Assembly (NCBI RefSeq): GCF_000429825.1
Contig: NZ_AUCP01000047.1
Span: 1-52,742 of the forward strand
Reading direction: 5' to 3'
DNA length: 52,742 nucleotides
Source: Cohnella thermotolerans DSM 17683
GTDB taxonomy: Bacteria; Bacillota; Bacilli; Paenibacillales; Paenibacillaceae
Positions 17,161 through 25,543 of the stretch are shown piece after piece (position 1 is the first letter of the stretch; each line of letters begins with the position of its first letter). The notes beneath the pieces are model-generated. The model was given only the letters and a program-made list of their open reading frames with translations, was not told the origin of the DNA and ran no database searches. Position numbers and translations under genes: made by a program.

Positions 17161-17664
17161 GCGACAGATCCGGATTATCCGACATGTCCGCTCCATATGA
17201 CGATGTATTGCGTGCGCCCAGCATCCGACCAGCGTGACGCCGGACACCTTGTGGTAAGCGGGATATCCGTCAACGTGCAGATAGCCGCTGAATCCCGCAA
17301 GAAAATTCCGAGGATGCTCGCCGCCGCGCGTTGGCCGGTAGTCGTACAGGATGATCGGCGGCCCCATGCGGCCGGTCCGGTACAGCCACAGATACGAGTC
17401 GGTTTGTGCGGATTTGCCCGGCTCGCGCAGCACCTGCAGCGTCGTCTCGTCGGCATGCAGGATGTCCTGGTTCAACAAATGCTCACGCATTCGATCCGCG
17501 AGCAGCGAAAGCCACTGATCCGCGCCGTAGATCATCCAGTTGGCGAGCGTCTGTCGCGAGATCTTGCTTGAGATGGGGGATACGTCAAAGTGAATCATCC
17601 GCCCAAGCCTATCCTTTCCGCAGCGGCCGTTACCGCCCATGACAAGATCGAATTTGAAGATCAT
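17155..17664 (-). mobile_element. IS66-family transposase remnant (TnpC)
   Basis: The core of an IS66 transposase is in frame: [59 protein letters not shown] and LVGCWAHA. Homology ends at about 17215 and the N-terminal 200-plus residues of the family are missing. It abuts the 3' end of aroG and the next minus-strand gene. Confidence 0.8.
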
Positions 17665-17670
17665 GCCCGT

Positions 17671-18108
17671 TCAAGTCCGCACGTTCAAATCGTTATCCTC
17701 CATAAATTTCTCGAGATTGCAATTTAACACGACCAGGATGCTTCTCTTCGCATGGAACAGAATCAATGCTTTCGGCTTTTGACGAGGCTCGGCAAAGAGA
17801 TAAACTTCATTGATTTGGGCCGGATAGAGCGGGTTGTGCACTTGAACCGGCGAAGCGAAAGGAATATGAAGCACCAAGCGGCTTTTATCGGCGGGCAAAG
17901 ACGAGCCGGCGAACAATTCGGGAGAAGCCTGGAGCATTTCAAGCACCTGCTTTTGAAGGCGGTCGGTCAGGGGCAGGACCTTCACGACTTTTTCTTGCTT
18001 CACGTCAAAAACCGAAACGAACGGAGCTACCGCTTCAACGGACGGGACCCGTCCGCTTGTTTGCAAAGATACGGACAACAGCCACACGGACAACAACTTC
18101 CAAATCAT
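17671..18108 (-). CDS. Hypothetical exported protein
   Basis: 145 residues. The N-terminus (MIWKLLSVWLLSVSLQTSG) is a plausible signal peptide, followed by a soluble domain (VFDVKQEKVVKVLPLTDRLQKQVLEML, INEVYLFAEPRQKPKALILFH). ATG 18108 lies 6 nt after GAGGTG and is preferred over GTG 18117. I do not recognise the domain. The C-terminus meets the IS66 remnant and may be altered by it. Confidence 0.6.
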   Translation of the reverse strand: MIWKLLSVWLLSVSLQTSGRVPSVEAVAPFVSVFDVKQEKVVKVLPLTDRLQKQVLEMLQASPELFAGSSLPADKSRLVLHIPFASPVQVHNPLYPAQINEVYLFAEPRQKPKALILFHAKRSILVVLNCNLEKFMEDNDLNVRT

Positions 18109-18275
18109 GTCGATCACCTCATCCCAAGGATTCCCATTATTGGCGAACGGTATGAATCGCTTCTTCGACCAGATGCCAGGCAGACTCGTCGCCTCTTCTT
18201 GAAATGGGGCTGCGAATGCCCTAAAGTGTTAAAAGAAGTTATTCGTATCAGGCGGACGAGGGTGAGAAGGGCGAA

Positions 18276-18680
18276 ATGTATTATTGGGCCGTAGGATTGT
18301 TTGGCGTTGTGGGGGCGTTGCTCCGATACTTGACAGGGATGTGGGCCCATAACTGGTGGGCGAGTCCGTTCCCGCTCGGTACTTTCCTGATCAATTTGCT
18401 GGGCAGCCTGGTCTTGGGATGGTTCTCGACTTGGGCGGCTTCGCAGCCGCAGTTTCCCGCATGGATTCGGCTGGGCATCGGCACCGGACTGATCGGCGCT
18501 TTTACGACATTCTCAACTTTTAGCGTAGAGACCGTCTCCTTGTTTAAAGAAAACTTGCCGGGATACGCTCTGCTTTATACGTTGGCAAGTCTCGTTGGCG
18601 GCTTCTTGTGCGCATGGATCGGATACGAAATCGCACGAGCGCAGTTGCTGCGGAAGACAAGGAGCGTGAATGCCTCGTGA
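18276..18680 (+). CDS. fluC: Fluoride exporter subunit (FluC/CrcB), copy 1
   Basis: 134 residues, four membrane helices. It has the GTFLINLLGSLVLGW segment and the family hallmark IGAFTTFSTFSVE. FluC proteins export F-; Bacillus-type genomes often have two adjacent genes whose products form an antiparallel heterodimer, as here. RBS GAGGGTGAGAAGGG. I looked for a fluoride riboswitch in the preceding 150 nt and did not see one. Confidence 0.88.
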   Translation: MYYWAVGLFGVVGALLRYLTGMWAHNWWASPFPLGTFLINLLGSLVLGWFSTWAASQPQFPAWIRLGIGTGLIGAFTTFSTFSVETVSLFKENLPGYALLYTLASLVGGFLCAWIGYEIARAQLLRKTRSVNAS

Positions 18681-19045
18681 TCGGCCATCTGATTCTTGTC
18701 GCGATCGGCGGATTTTTCGGAGCTTGCGCGCGTTACGGCATCAGCACCTGGTTCAATCGACGATTTTCGTCCGTTATGCCGTTCGCCACATGGGCGATCA
18801 ATTTATCCGGTTCCTTCCTGCTCGGTTTGCTGGCGGGAGCGGCGTGGGGGGACAACGTTTCTTTATTGCTCGGAACCGGCTTTATGGGCGCTTATACGAC
18901 GTTCTCCACTTTCAATGTAGAAAATGTGCAGCTCGCACGGGAAAAAAAGTGGAAGACGCTGGCCCTCTACGTCGGAACGAGTTACGTATTCGGCATCGTT
19001 CTTGCTTATGGGGGGGACCTGCTGGGAGCCTCGATGCGAGGATAA
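18677..19045 (+). CDS. fluC: Fluoride exporter subunit (FluC/CrcB), copy 2
   Basis: 122 residues from GTG 18677, overlapping the stop of copy 1 (GTGA). It has GGFFGACARYGIS, FATWAINLSGSFLLGL and the FTTFST-like MGAYTTFSTFNVE. The close overlap suggests equal expression, as expected for a two-gene dimer. A terminator follows. Confidence 0.88.
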   Translation: MIGHLILVAIGGFFGACARYGISTWFNRRFSSVMPFATWAINLSGSFLLGLLAGAAWGDNVSLLLGTGFMGAYTTFSTFNVENVQLAREKKWKTLALYVGTSYVFGIVLAYGGDLLGASMRG

Positions 19046-19070
19046 GCGTGCGGTCTCACACGCTACTATC

Positions 19071-19097
19071 GAACCGCTCTAACGAGCGGTTTTTTTG
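19071..19097 (+). terminator. Rho-independent terminator after the fluC pair
   Basis: AACCGCTC pairs with GAGCGGTT across a short loop, followed by a run of T. Confidence 0.85.
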
Positions 19098-19245
19098 CAG
19101 CCCAAATCATTGATCGTCCTCTCCGGAAATTGTACATGTTGAATAACACGGCAATCCGCATGAGCATAACGATAGAGGGATTTGCAAGGAACCGCCCAAC
19201 AAGGCCAAGGAGAGGATAACATGCCCGGTTGCCGCCGGTTCCCGT

Positions 19246-20493
19246 TCACTCCATCTTCCGGTCATCGCGCGGAGTCCGAATCCAGGTCAACGCTGCGGCG
19301 GCCACGCCGATGGCGGCGCCGAACAGGAAGCCGGCCTTCAGACCGCCGACGCCGTTCAGCCACCCGGCGAGATAAGGACCGGCAAACATTCCGATCGAAT
19401 AAACGGACTGATAGAAGCCCATCGCCGTCGCCCGCTCGGAAGTCGGCGTGTCCCGGATCGCAAGTCCCAGCAGCAGCGGCAGATAAAGCGCCTGAGCCGT
19501 ACCGTTCAGCATTTGCGTCGCAAACAGCCAAGGCAGCGTTGCGCTGTACGGAATCGCAGCGGTGCAGACGGCGCTAAGCAAGAAGCCGGCAACGATCACG
19601 CGCCGCGTGCCGAAGCGGGGGGCGATCCATCTGCCGGTCCATAGAGAGACGAGCGCGTGCGGCACCATGAAGGAGACGACGAGCAGCGTCAACTGCGATT
19701 CCGAAGCCCCTAACGCAACCGCTTGCAACGGAGTGAAGCCGAACATGGTGATAAACAGAATGCAGTGAGCAAGCAAAGCCAATATCGATACGGTGATAAG
19801 AAGCGGCGATTTTCGGACAACCGACCATGCTTGCGTCATCGACATTCCTTGCCCCTCGGTCACAGACGTCCCGGTGGACGGCTCGTGAACGGCGAAGGAC
19901 GCAATCGTCCCCGCCGCGGCAATTCCCATGCCGACAAGAAAAGCGGTGTTCCAACCGCCGTAATCCGCTAGCCAGCCGCTGGCGCACATGCCGGCCAGTT
20001 GCCCGATGACCGTTAGAAAGCTGAGATTGCCCATCGCGCGCGTCGATTCGTGGGGCGGGAAATACGAAGCGTACAGAACCGTAAAAGGCACCCAGGACGA
20101 AGCGCATATTCCCGCCACCAGTCGTCCGGCCAGCGGAGCTTCCCATGAACCGCCAAGCACGAACAATCCGCAGCTAAGCAGCCCGGCCAACAAACCGGCG
20201 ATCAGAAACGGCTTGCGGCGCCGCATCCGGTCGGAATAAATGCCGAGCGGGAAGCGGATAATCAGCTGCGTAATGCCGTAGCTGCCGACGATCAGCCCGA
20301 TCCACCCCATGGACAGACCTCTGTCCTGAAGGAAAGGCGTCAGAATGGGCACATAGATGTATAAAGTCGTCCAATAAAGAACGGTCGCAATGTTAAAAAT
20401 GGCGTGTTGCCGTCGCGTAATGGGCGCCTTGTCATGAACGGCGGCGGGAGCGGCGGGCTGAGGAACAGAGGCGTTCAGGCGAGAAATCGGCAT
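19246..20493 (-). CDS. MFS transporter, 12 TM
   Basis: 415 residues with about 12 hydrophobic helices. MFS motif A is present after TM2 (GIYSDRMRRRKP), and the second half starts with SVVRKSPLLITVSIL. It fits a drug- or metabolite-efflux type; the substrate is unknown. RBS GGAGGT lies 7 nt before the ATG on the minus strand. It stands alone, convergent with fluC. Confidence 0.85.
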   Translation of the reverse strand: MPISRLNASVPQPAAPAAVHDKAPITRRQHAIFNIATVLYWTTLYIYVPILTPFLQDRGLSMGWIGLIVGSYGITQLIIRFPLGIYSDRMRRRKPFLIAGLLAGLLSCGLFVLGGSWEAPLAGRLVAGICASSWVPFTVLYASYFPPHESTRAMGNLSFLTVIGQLAGMCASGWLADYGGWNTAFLVGMGIAAAGTIASFAVHEPSTGTSVTEGQGMSMTQAWSVVRKSPLLITVSILALLAHCILFITMFGFTPLQAVALGASESQLTLLVVSFMVPHALVSLWTGRWIAPRFGTRRVIVAGFLLSAVCTAAIPYSATLPWLFATQMLNGTAQALYLPLLLGLAIRDTPTSERATAMGFYQSVYSIGMFAGPYLAGWLNGVGGLKAGFLFGAAIGVAAAALTWIRTPRDDRKME

Positions 20494-20633
20494 CGATCGG
20501 ACCTCCGGATTGGATTCAGCAACATCTTTACTTTACTGGAAAGATAGTGGTTCGTGAAGAGCGACTTTTGTCTCGGCGAATAATGCAGGAATGAATTAAC
20601 GCTTCTGGGGTTCCGCGCCAAGGCGATCGGATG

Positions 20634-20710
20634 TATAATAGCGGAAAGTAATGCGGACAACTTACGACCCGGCCTAAGATAGAGTTTATCTAGGGTCGGG
20701 TCGTTTCGCA
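20634..20710 (+). promoter_or_regulatory. Possible promoter and leader hairpin before the cupin remnant
   Basis: A TATAAT at 20634-20639 is followed by a long inverted repeat (ACGACCCGG...GGGTCGGGTCGT, 20663-20707). No T run follows. Possibly the original control region of the now broken cupin gene. Confidence 0.3.
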
Positions 20711-20756
20711 CAAGGGAGACGGGAGGGCCAAAATCCGAAAAGGAGCGGAGAGGAAC

Positions 20757-20980
20757 ATGAAAATAAGCAAAGAGACGGCGGCCCATTATGTATGGGGAGA
20801 TCATTGCGACGGTTGGCGCCTTGTGAACGGGCAAGATCTCAGCATCATCCATGAGAAGATGCCTCCGGGAACAAGCCGCAAATCCCCCATCAAATCTTCA
20901 ATTCATCAAAGGAAGCGGTCGAATTTTTAGTCATCTCGCAGCCTTCAACCGTTGGAGATCGAATCCAAATACAAGCTTGA
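20757..20980 (+). pseudogene. Cupin-domain protein with internal deletion
   Basis: Start MKISKETAAHYVWGDHCDGW, then LVNGQDLSIIHEKMPPGTS is typical of small cupins. The frame then breaks, and another frame gives the cupin end, SSKEAVEFLVISQPSTVGDRI. The central part with the metal-binding His residues is gone. The RBS AAGGAG is intact, which suggests recent loss. Confidence 0.6.
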
Positions 20981-21086
20981 TAGAGGGGAAAATCGGTTGA
21001 TACTCGAAGTGGCAATCGGTCTGTATAAGTCGTTGGGATACGAATTAATCGACGTTCAACTGCTTATGGTTAAGGATATATCGTGA
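20977..21086 (+). pseudogene. Acetyltransferase C-terminal fragment
   Basis: A short frame reads LILEVAIGLYKSLGYEL, matching the C-terminal acetyl-CoA/beta6 region of GNAT enzymes (xxLYxSLGF). No start or earlier domain is present. Confidence 0.4.
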
Positions 21087-21091
21087 ACCGT

Positions 21092-21334
21092 ACAAAATGA
21101 GCCAGTGGATTGTTGGGCAGCGAATTCCAAGGCGGCGGACGGATGACGAGCGCCTGCCGGGTCGTCGTCGATTACGTTTTTCGGGAGCTGAATTTGAATC
21201 GCGTCGAAATCCTGGCGGCGGAACGAAATGTAAAGAGCAGGGCGATTCCCGAAAGGCTGGGCTTCGGTCGTTACGTCGACCATATCGTTTACGGTATGCT
21301 GCGCGAAGAGTGGGCCGGGAGGAGAACAACGTGA
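21092..21334 (+). pseudogene. RimJ/RimL-type acetyltransferase fragment
   Basis: GSEFQGGGRMT, then VVDYVFRELNLNRVEILAAERNVKSRAIPERLGF, then YVDHIVYGMLREEW are the second half of a RimJ/RimL GNAT. The stretch that normally lies between GF and YVDH (about 15 residues) is deleted, and the N-terminal half is missing. Confidence 0.6.
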
Positions 21335-22014
21335 GAACAATCGCTTCGATTGGCGGAGGAGAACTTGGTAAGCTTGAAACGTTAGGTATCGACGCCGAGA
21401 TCGTTAAACGGACCGGCAAGAAGACACCCAGAGCACTCTTCATTCCGACGGCGAGCCATGACTCGCCGGGTTATTGCGAAACGTTCCGGACGGTGTATGG
21501 GGAGAGGTTAGGGTGCGAAGTCAATTGCCTGCTGCTTGCGAACAACGGGACGTCCGCCGGGGAGATTGAGCGGCAAATCGCGCAAGCCGATTTGATCTAT
21601 GTAGGGGGCGGCGACACCGCTTATTTGCTTGAGATTTGGAGAAAACGAATGGTGCGGCCGCATCTATGGAATGCATACGAGAGCGGGACGATTCTGGCCG
21701 GCATTAGCGCCGGTTCAATCTGTTGGTTCGAATACGGCCTGGGCGACGAGTCGGAACTTATCGAGGGCCTAGGTTTTCTGAAAGGCTATCACAGCCCGCA
21801 TTTCAACGAAAAACGCGCGGAGGAAGCCTTCATTTCGATATTGCGAGGAACCAACGGTCAGGGAATCGGCATCGACGATCATTGCGCAGTCATTTTTCAG
21901 GGAGAAGAATACGAGGCCATCTCGATGAGGGCGGGCGCGAATGCTTATCGGGTCGTCGACCGCGACGGTCGGATCGTCAAAACGAAATTGGCGAGCAGCA
22001 GCGTATATGTCTAA
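21331..22014 (+). CDS. Peptidase S51 family (dipeptidase E-like)
   Basis: 227 residues from GTG 21331, 6 nt after GGGAGGAG. Features are SIGGGE at the start, LFIPTASHD, DLIYVGGGDTAYLL, and the nucleophile elbow LAGISAGSICWF (Ser in SAGS), followed by a GLGFLKGYHSPHF histidine region. S51 serine peptidases cut aspartyl dipeptides or cyanophycin products. Intact, in a run of broken genes. The following methyltransferase remnant starts inside its last codons. Confidence 0.8.
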   Translation: MRTIASIGGGELGKLETLGIDAEIVKRTGKKTPRALFIPTASHDSPGYCETFRTVYGERLGCEVNCLLLANNGTSAGEIERQIAQADLIYVGGGDTAYLLEIWRKRMVRPHLWNAYESGTILAGISAGSICWFEYGLGDESELIEGLGFLKGYHSPHFNEKRAEEAFISILRGTNGQGIGIDDHCAVIFQGEEYEAISMRAGANAYRVVDRDGRIVKTKLASSSVYV

Positions 22015-22613
22015 TTACGAATGGGACGATCGTCTCGAATATCTTCGCCATACGCGGTCGCTCTACTATAACGTTGATTACTTGGAATTTCTCGTGAGGA
22101 CCTTTTGGAAAATCAATACGCCTGTCAATCTGATCGACTTTGGCTGCGGGTTCGGCTACATGGGATTAAAGCTTTTGCCGATGCTGCCGGCGGGTTCAAC
22201 GTATACCGGAGTGGACAAAGGACAAGAGCTGATCCCTCCAGAAATTGTACGAGAACGACGCCAGCCGCACCGGCAAAGATGGCAACATCGGACTCAAAAT
22301 CCCCGCTTACTTCATTAAACTGGGCTTGATCCATGTGGAATGCAGGGTCAGCGACAAAGTCAATCTTCTGGACTCGCACATGGAGCATGCAGCTCGTGAA
22401 AGTCTGTTTCGATCTTTACAAGCGGAAGGCTTCGGTCAAGCGCCGGTGGATGCGGAACAGATGATATCCAACTTGATTAAGCGCGGGTTGTCGACCGACG
22501 AAGCGCGCAAGCAATACGAGGCGGAGCTTCTTTTTTCCCGGTCGTTCGGTATCGATTCTTCATTCGCTTATGCGCCAAATATGAAAATAACATTCGGAGT
22601 CGTTCAGAGGTAG
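22007..22613 (+). pseudogene. SAM-dependent methyltransferase with internal deletion
   Basis: From ATG 22007 the N-terminal half is good: DDRLEYLRHTRSLYYNVDYLEFLV, LIDFGCGFGYMGLKLLPML and YTGVDKGQELI. Homology then jumps to another frame for the C-terminal half (GLKIPAYFIKLGLIHVECRVSDKVN, ISNLIKRGLSTDEARKQYEAEL). A piece of the central domain is missing at about 22240. Confidence 0.65.
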
Positions 22614-22705
22614 AGGCACTTTCCTTGACGATCAAAGGAATCATTGGTAAAAAGGGGCGGCCCCCCGCTAGGTTCGTCAAAACTTATTTCACGGGAGCAA
22701 TCCTT

Positions 22706-23331
22706 ATGAACGGTAAACCGCAGCTGGTGCTGGATATCGCGGGCGTTATAATCTGTCACCGCTGTTCTGGCGGGAGCTTGAGCTCCGTTCCGGCAACGGC
22801 GAGCTGAAGGGGCGATTCGATCGCGACATTCGGCGAAGGCTTTGGACAGGCGAACTGCGTGAGGAACAGTTTTGGGATTGGCTTGGCGAGCAATGTCCGA
22901 ACATTCGCCCGAACGAAGCCCGCAAGCTTTTAATGCAAGCTTTGAAGCCGCTGCCTGCCTATGAACGTCTGCAATCCTGGAGCCGTACCGCCGACATTCA
23001 TCTTGTAAGCAATCATTGCCAGGAATGGCTGGATCCCGTTCTAAGCGGCGTACAGAAATACGTGCAGAGCGTGACCATCTCCAATCAGGTTGGCTGCTGC
23101 AAGCCCGATCTCGTCATCTATCGACTGGTGGCCAAGCGGTTGGAGAGCCAAAGTCCGATTCTCTACGTGGACGATCAGGAGAAAAACTTGCAGCCGGCAG
23201 CCGCACTCGGTTGGAATACTTTGCTGGCGGACCCGGACCAGCGTTGGATCGTTAAAGTCGACTCTTTATTAAAGGAAGAAGCCGATGAACCTAACTCCCC
23301 CTCGTCATTCCATTCAAGCCGTACTCTTTGA
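22706..23331 (+). pseudogene. HAD-superfamily hydrolase, frameshifted
   Basis: MNGKPQLVLDIAGVI is followed by a single frame change near 22752, then NLSPLFWRELELR, IHLVSNHCQEWLD, CCKPDLVIYRLVAKRL and ILYVDDQEKNLQPAAALGW. Motif I has LDIAG rather than DxDxT, so even the ancestor was atypical. The 3' end overlaps the next HAD gene. Confidence 0.6.
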
Positions 23332-23693
23332 CCTGGACAACACGATATTGGACCGGACGAAGACGTTCGGCAAGTTTACGGATTCGTTGTTGCAAACCTA
23401 CTTCCCATCCTTCGAATCGTCGCGCTCGCTCGTTCGATTGTATCTTCGTCTCTGAAGAAGCCGGGGTGAAAAAGCCCGATGCCCGAATTTTCGAAATGGC
23501 TGCGAAACGTCTGGGAGCAGCGCCCGAGCAGTGCGTTTACGTCGGGGACCATCCCGTGAACGATATCGAAGGCGCCGCGGCCATCGGGATGAACACGATT
23601 TGGATTCGGGTCAATCAGCCCTGGAGGGAAGGGCTGTCCGCCCGGCCGCTTCGAACGATCGAGCGTTTGGACGAATTGTTGACCTTTTTCTAA
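23285..23693 (+). pseudogene. HAD-IA hydrolase with internal deletion
   Basis: The start is excellent (AVLFDLDNTILDRT, motif I), but after TYFPSFES the frame jumps to FVSEEAGVKKPDARIFEMAAKRLG and YVGDHPVNDIEGAAAIGM (motifs III and IV). About 80 cap-domain residues are missing and the junction is out of frame. Confidence 0.7.
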
Positions 23694-23741
23694 GACAGAG
23701 GGATAGGGCATTGTTTGTCAAACCGACCGTAGCTCCGTAAA

Positions 23742-23894
23742 ATGAGGGTACATCCTGAACGTGAAAGAATCCGATCCAAATGGAGGAGGGCGACGCCTGT
23801 CGTAGCCTTCGCATTTATCGCTGAAGTCTTTTGGAGCGGGCTACTCTTCGCCGTTATCGTGTGGACGATCAGCGCGACTCCTTGGTTGAATTGA
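23742..23894 (+). CDS. Small hypothetical membrane peptide
   Basis: 50 residues: a basic head (HPERERIRSKWRRATP) and one hydrophobic segment (VVAFAFIAEVFWSGLLFAVIVWTI). It may be the N-terminus of a larger lost membrane protein. No clear RBS. Confidence 0.3.
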   Translation: MRVHPERERIRSKWRRATPVVAFAFIAEVFWSGLLFAVIVWTISATPWLN

Positions 23895-23933
23895 ACAGAT
23901 CTTTACGTTACCGCAGAGAGGAGCGGGTGTCGC

Positions 23934-24401
23934 CTGGGGTACATTGAGGACTTAAGAGCGATTATCGGCCACAGATCTGTCATTCTTGTCGGCGTAGCCG
24001 TTCTCGTTTTCAACGAAGTGTGCGAACTGCTGCTCCTGAAAAAGCCGAACGCTCTCTGGGGGCTTCCGGGCGGGTTGATGGAGCTTGGCGAATCGACGGA
24101 AGAGACGGGGCGCAGAGAAGTATGGGAAGAGACGGGGCTGCGCATCGGAAAATTAACGCTCCTCGGCGTCGTCTCCGGCCTCGATCAATTCGTGAAGCTG
24201 CCGAACAATGACGAGTTTTACGCGGTGACGATCGCTTATTCGACGAACGAAATTGTCGGCGGCACGCTGCAGGCGGACGGCATAGAGGCGGTCGAGCTGC
24301 GGTATTTCGACCTGAAGCGGCTTCCCGACGGGTTGAATCCGAGAATTAAAGCGATGATCGGTCAAGCATTTGGGAACGGTGGGAGAGGGGATGCCGATTG
24401 A
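23934..24401 (+). CDS. Nudix hydrolase
   Basis: 155 residues if translation begins at CTG 23934, where the family start GYIEDLRAIIGHR lies; there is no ATG, GTG or TTG in frame there, and the first standard start, GTG 24018, would remove the first strand of the fold. The Nudix box is complete: G-x5-E-x7-REVWEETGL. The family hydrolyses nucleoside diphosphate-linked compounds; this looks like the ADP-ribose or NTP-pyrophosphatase group. It overlaps the next gene by 4 nt. Confidence 0.75.
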   Translation: MGYIEDLRAIIGHRSVILVGVAVLVFNEVCELLLLKKPNALWGLPGGLMELGESTEETGRREVWEETGLRIGKLTLLGVVSGLDQFVKLPNNDEFYAVTIAYSTNEIVGGTLQADGIEAVELRYFDLKRLPDGLNPRIKAMIGQAFGNGGRGDAD

Positions 24402-25147
24402 GATCGGAATGGGTGGACAATAACGGCTGCCGGATTCATTACCTCGACACGGGAGGGGGTGCCGACCTTTCCTTCATACCGCTCGTTATCTGTCCGGGAC
24501 TGTCCATGACGGCGGAGGAGTACGCGGAGTTCATGGCGTCGCTTCATCCCCGAAGGTGCGTGGCCCTATCCTTCAGAGGCCGGGGACGAAGCGATTCCCC
24601 GCCTTCGGGGTACGATCTGGCGCAACACGTGTCCGATTTGGAAGCGGTGATCGATCATTTGTCGCTGAACGGCCGATTCCATCTGTTTGCGTATTCGCGC
24701 GGCGTGTCCTATGCGCTCGGCTATGCGTCGCGGCACGAGGACAAGATCGCGAGTCTTATGTTGCAGGACTATCCGGCGATTCACAAGCGAATGCCGGACG
24801 CTTGGGCGGACGATTATATCCATTCGTATCTGATCCCCTTCGGCCGAACGAGTCACATATCCGAAGTTGCCGTTAGAGGCATACAGGCCGAATCGACGCA
24901 GATGACGTTCGAGAGGCCGCTAAGCATGCCCGCGCTGCTATTAAGAGGTCTGCTCGAAGGCAGCTTGCTCCCCGACGAAGAAGTCGAACGCTATCGCCGC
25001 ATCTTCCCGCATCTGCGCGTCGAAGCGTTCAGCGAATCGGGCCACGACATTCAAAGCACCGAACCAGACAAGCTGCATCGCGTCGTACGCCGCTTTCTGG
25101 AGGAGACGGAAGCCGAACTGGCGGCAAAACGCGAAGGAAAGGATTGA
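24398..25147 (+). CDS. Alpha/beta hydrolase
   Basis: 249 residues from TTG 24398. The oxyanion region is in ICPGLSM, SFRGRGRSD follows strand 4, the nucleophile elbow is AYSRGVS (Ser in YSRG), and the C-terminal His is in SESGHDI. Probably a small-molecule esterase or hydrolase. Overlaps the Nudix stop, so co-translated. Confidence 0.78.
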   Translation: MRSEWVDNNGCRIHYLDTGGGADLSFIPLVICPGLSMTAEEYAEFMASLHPRRCVALSFRGRGRSDSPPSGYDLAQHVSDLEAVIDHLSLNGRFHLFAYSRGVSYALGYASRHEDKIASLMLQDYPAIHKRMPDAWADDYIHSYLIPFGRTSHISEVAVRGIQAESTQMTFERPLSMPALLLRGLLEGSLLPDEEVERYRRIFPHLRVEAFSESGHDIQSTEPDKLHRVVRRFLEETEAELAAKREGKD

Positions 25148-25151
25148 ACCG

Positions 25152-25517
25152 ATGATGGAAACCGCAACGGAAGCGTTTCTCGCTTCCATTTACGAGGAAG
25201 TGGAGAAGGTTCTGTTCACCCAAGGCTATCGAAGGACGAAGCATCAGCGAAGATCGGACGACTTCGGCTACCTGTATTCCGTCTTCGAGACGGCTGAGCG
25301 CGTCGTCCGCTTTATATGGGACGGCAGGGAAGGCTCGCTGATCTTCCGGATCTACAACAGGCGCAAATGGGGACAGAAGCTGGTGAAAGCGTTAATCGGA
25401 GGCACCCCCAACGACGAGAAGCTGTGGAAAGAGTGCATCGTCGGCCGAGACGAACTGGCGACGCTCGGCGAGCGGGAGCTAACGGACAAGCTGCTTCAAA
25501 CACTGCGCGGCGAGTGA
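25152..25517 (+). CDS. Hypothetical protein
   Basis: 121 residues, no domain I can name. It is rich in charged and aromatic residues (YRRTKHQRRSDDFGYLYSVFETAERVVRF is its core) and has no membrane segment. It starts 4 nt after the hydrolase stop and looks co-transcribed with the Nudix-hydrolase-DinB group. Confidence 0.55.
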   Translation: MMETATEAFLASIYEEVEKVLFTQGYRRTKHQRRSDDFGYLYSVFETAERVVRFIWDGREGSLIFRIYNRRKWGQKLVKALIGGTPNDEKLWKECIVGRDELATLGERELTDKLLQTLRGE

Positions 25518-25543
25518 TTGAGATCGAAAGCGGAGGGAAGGGA

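Noticed and set aside
18120..18275. Fluoride riboswitch before fluC
   Set aside because: No GGNGATGG-type core or pseudoknot elements could be found.
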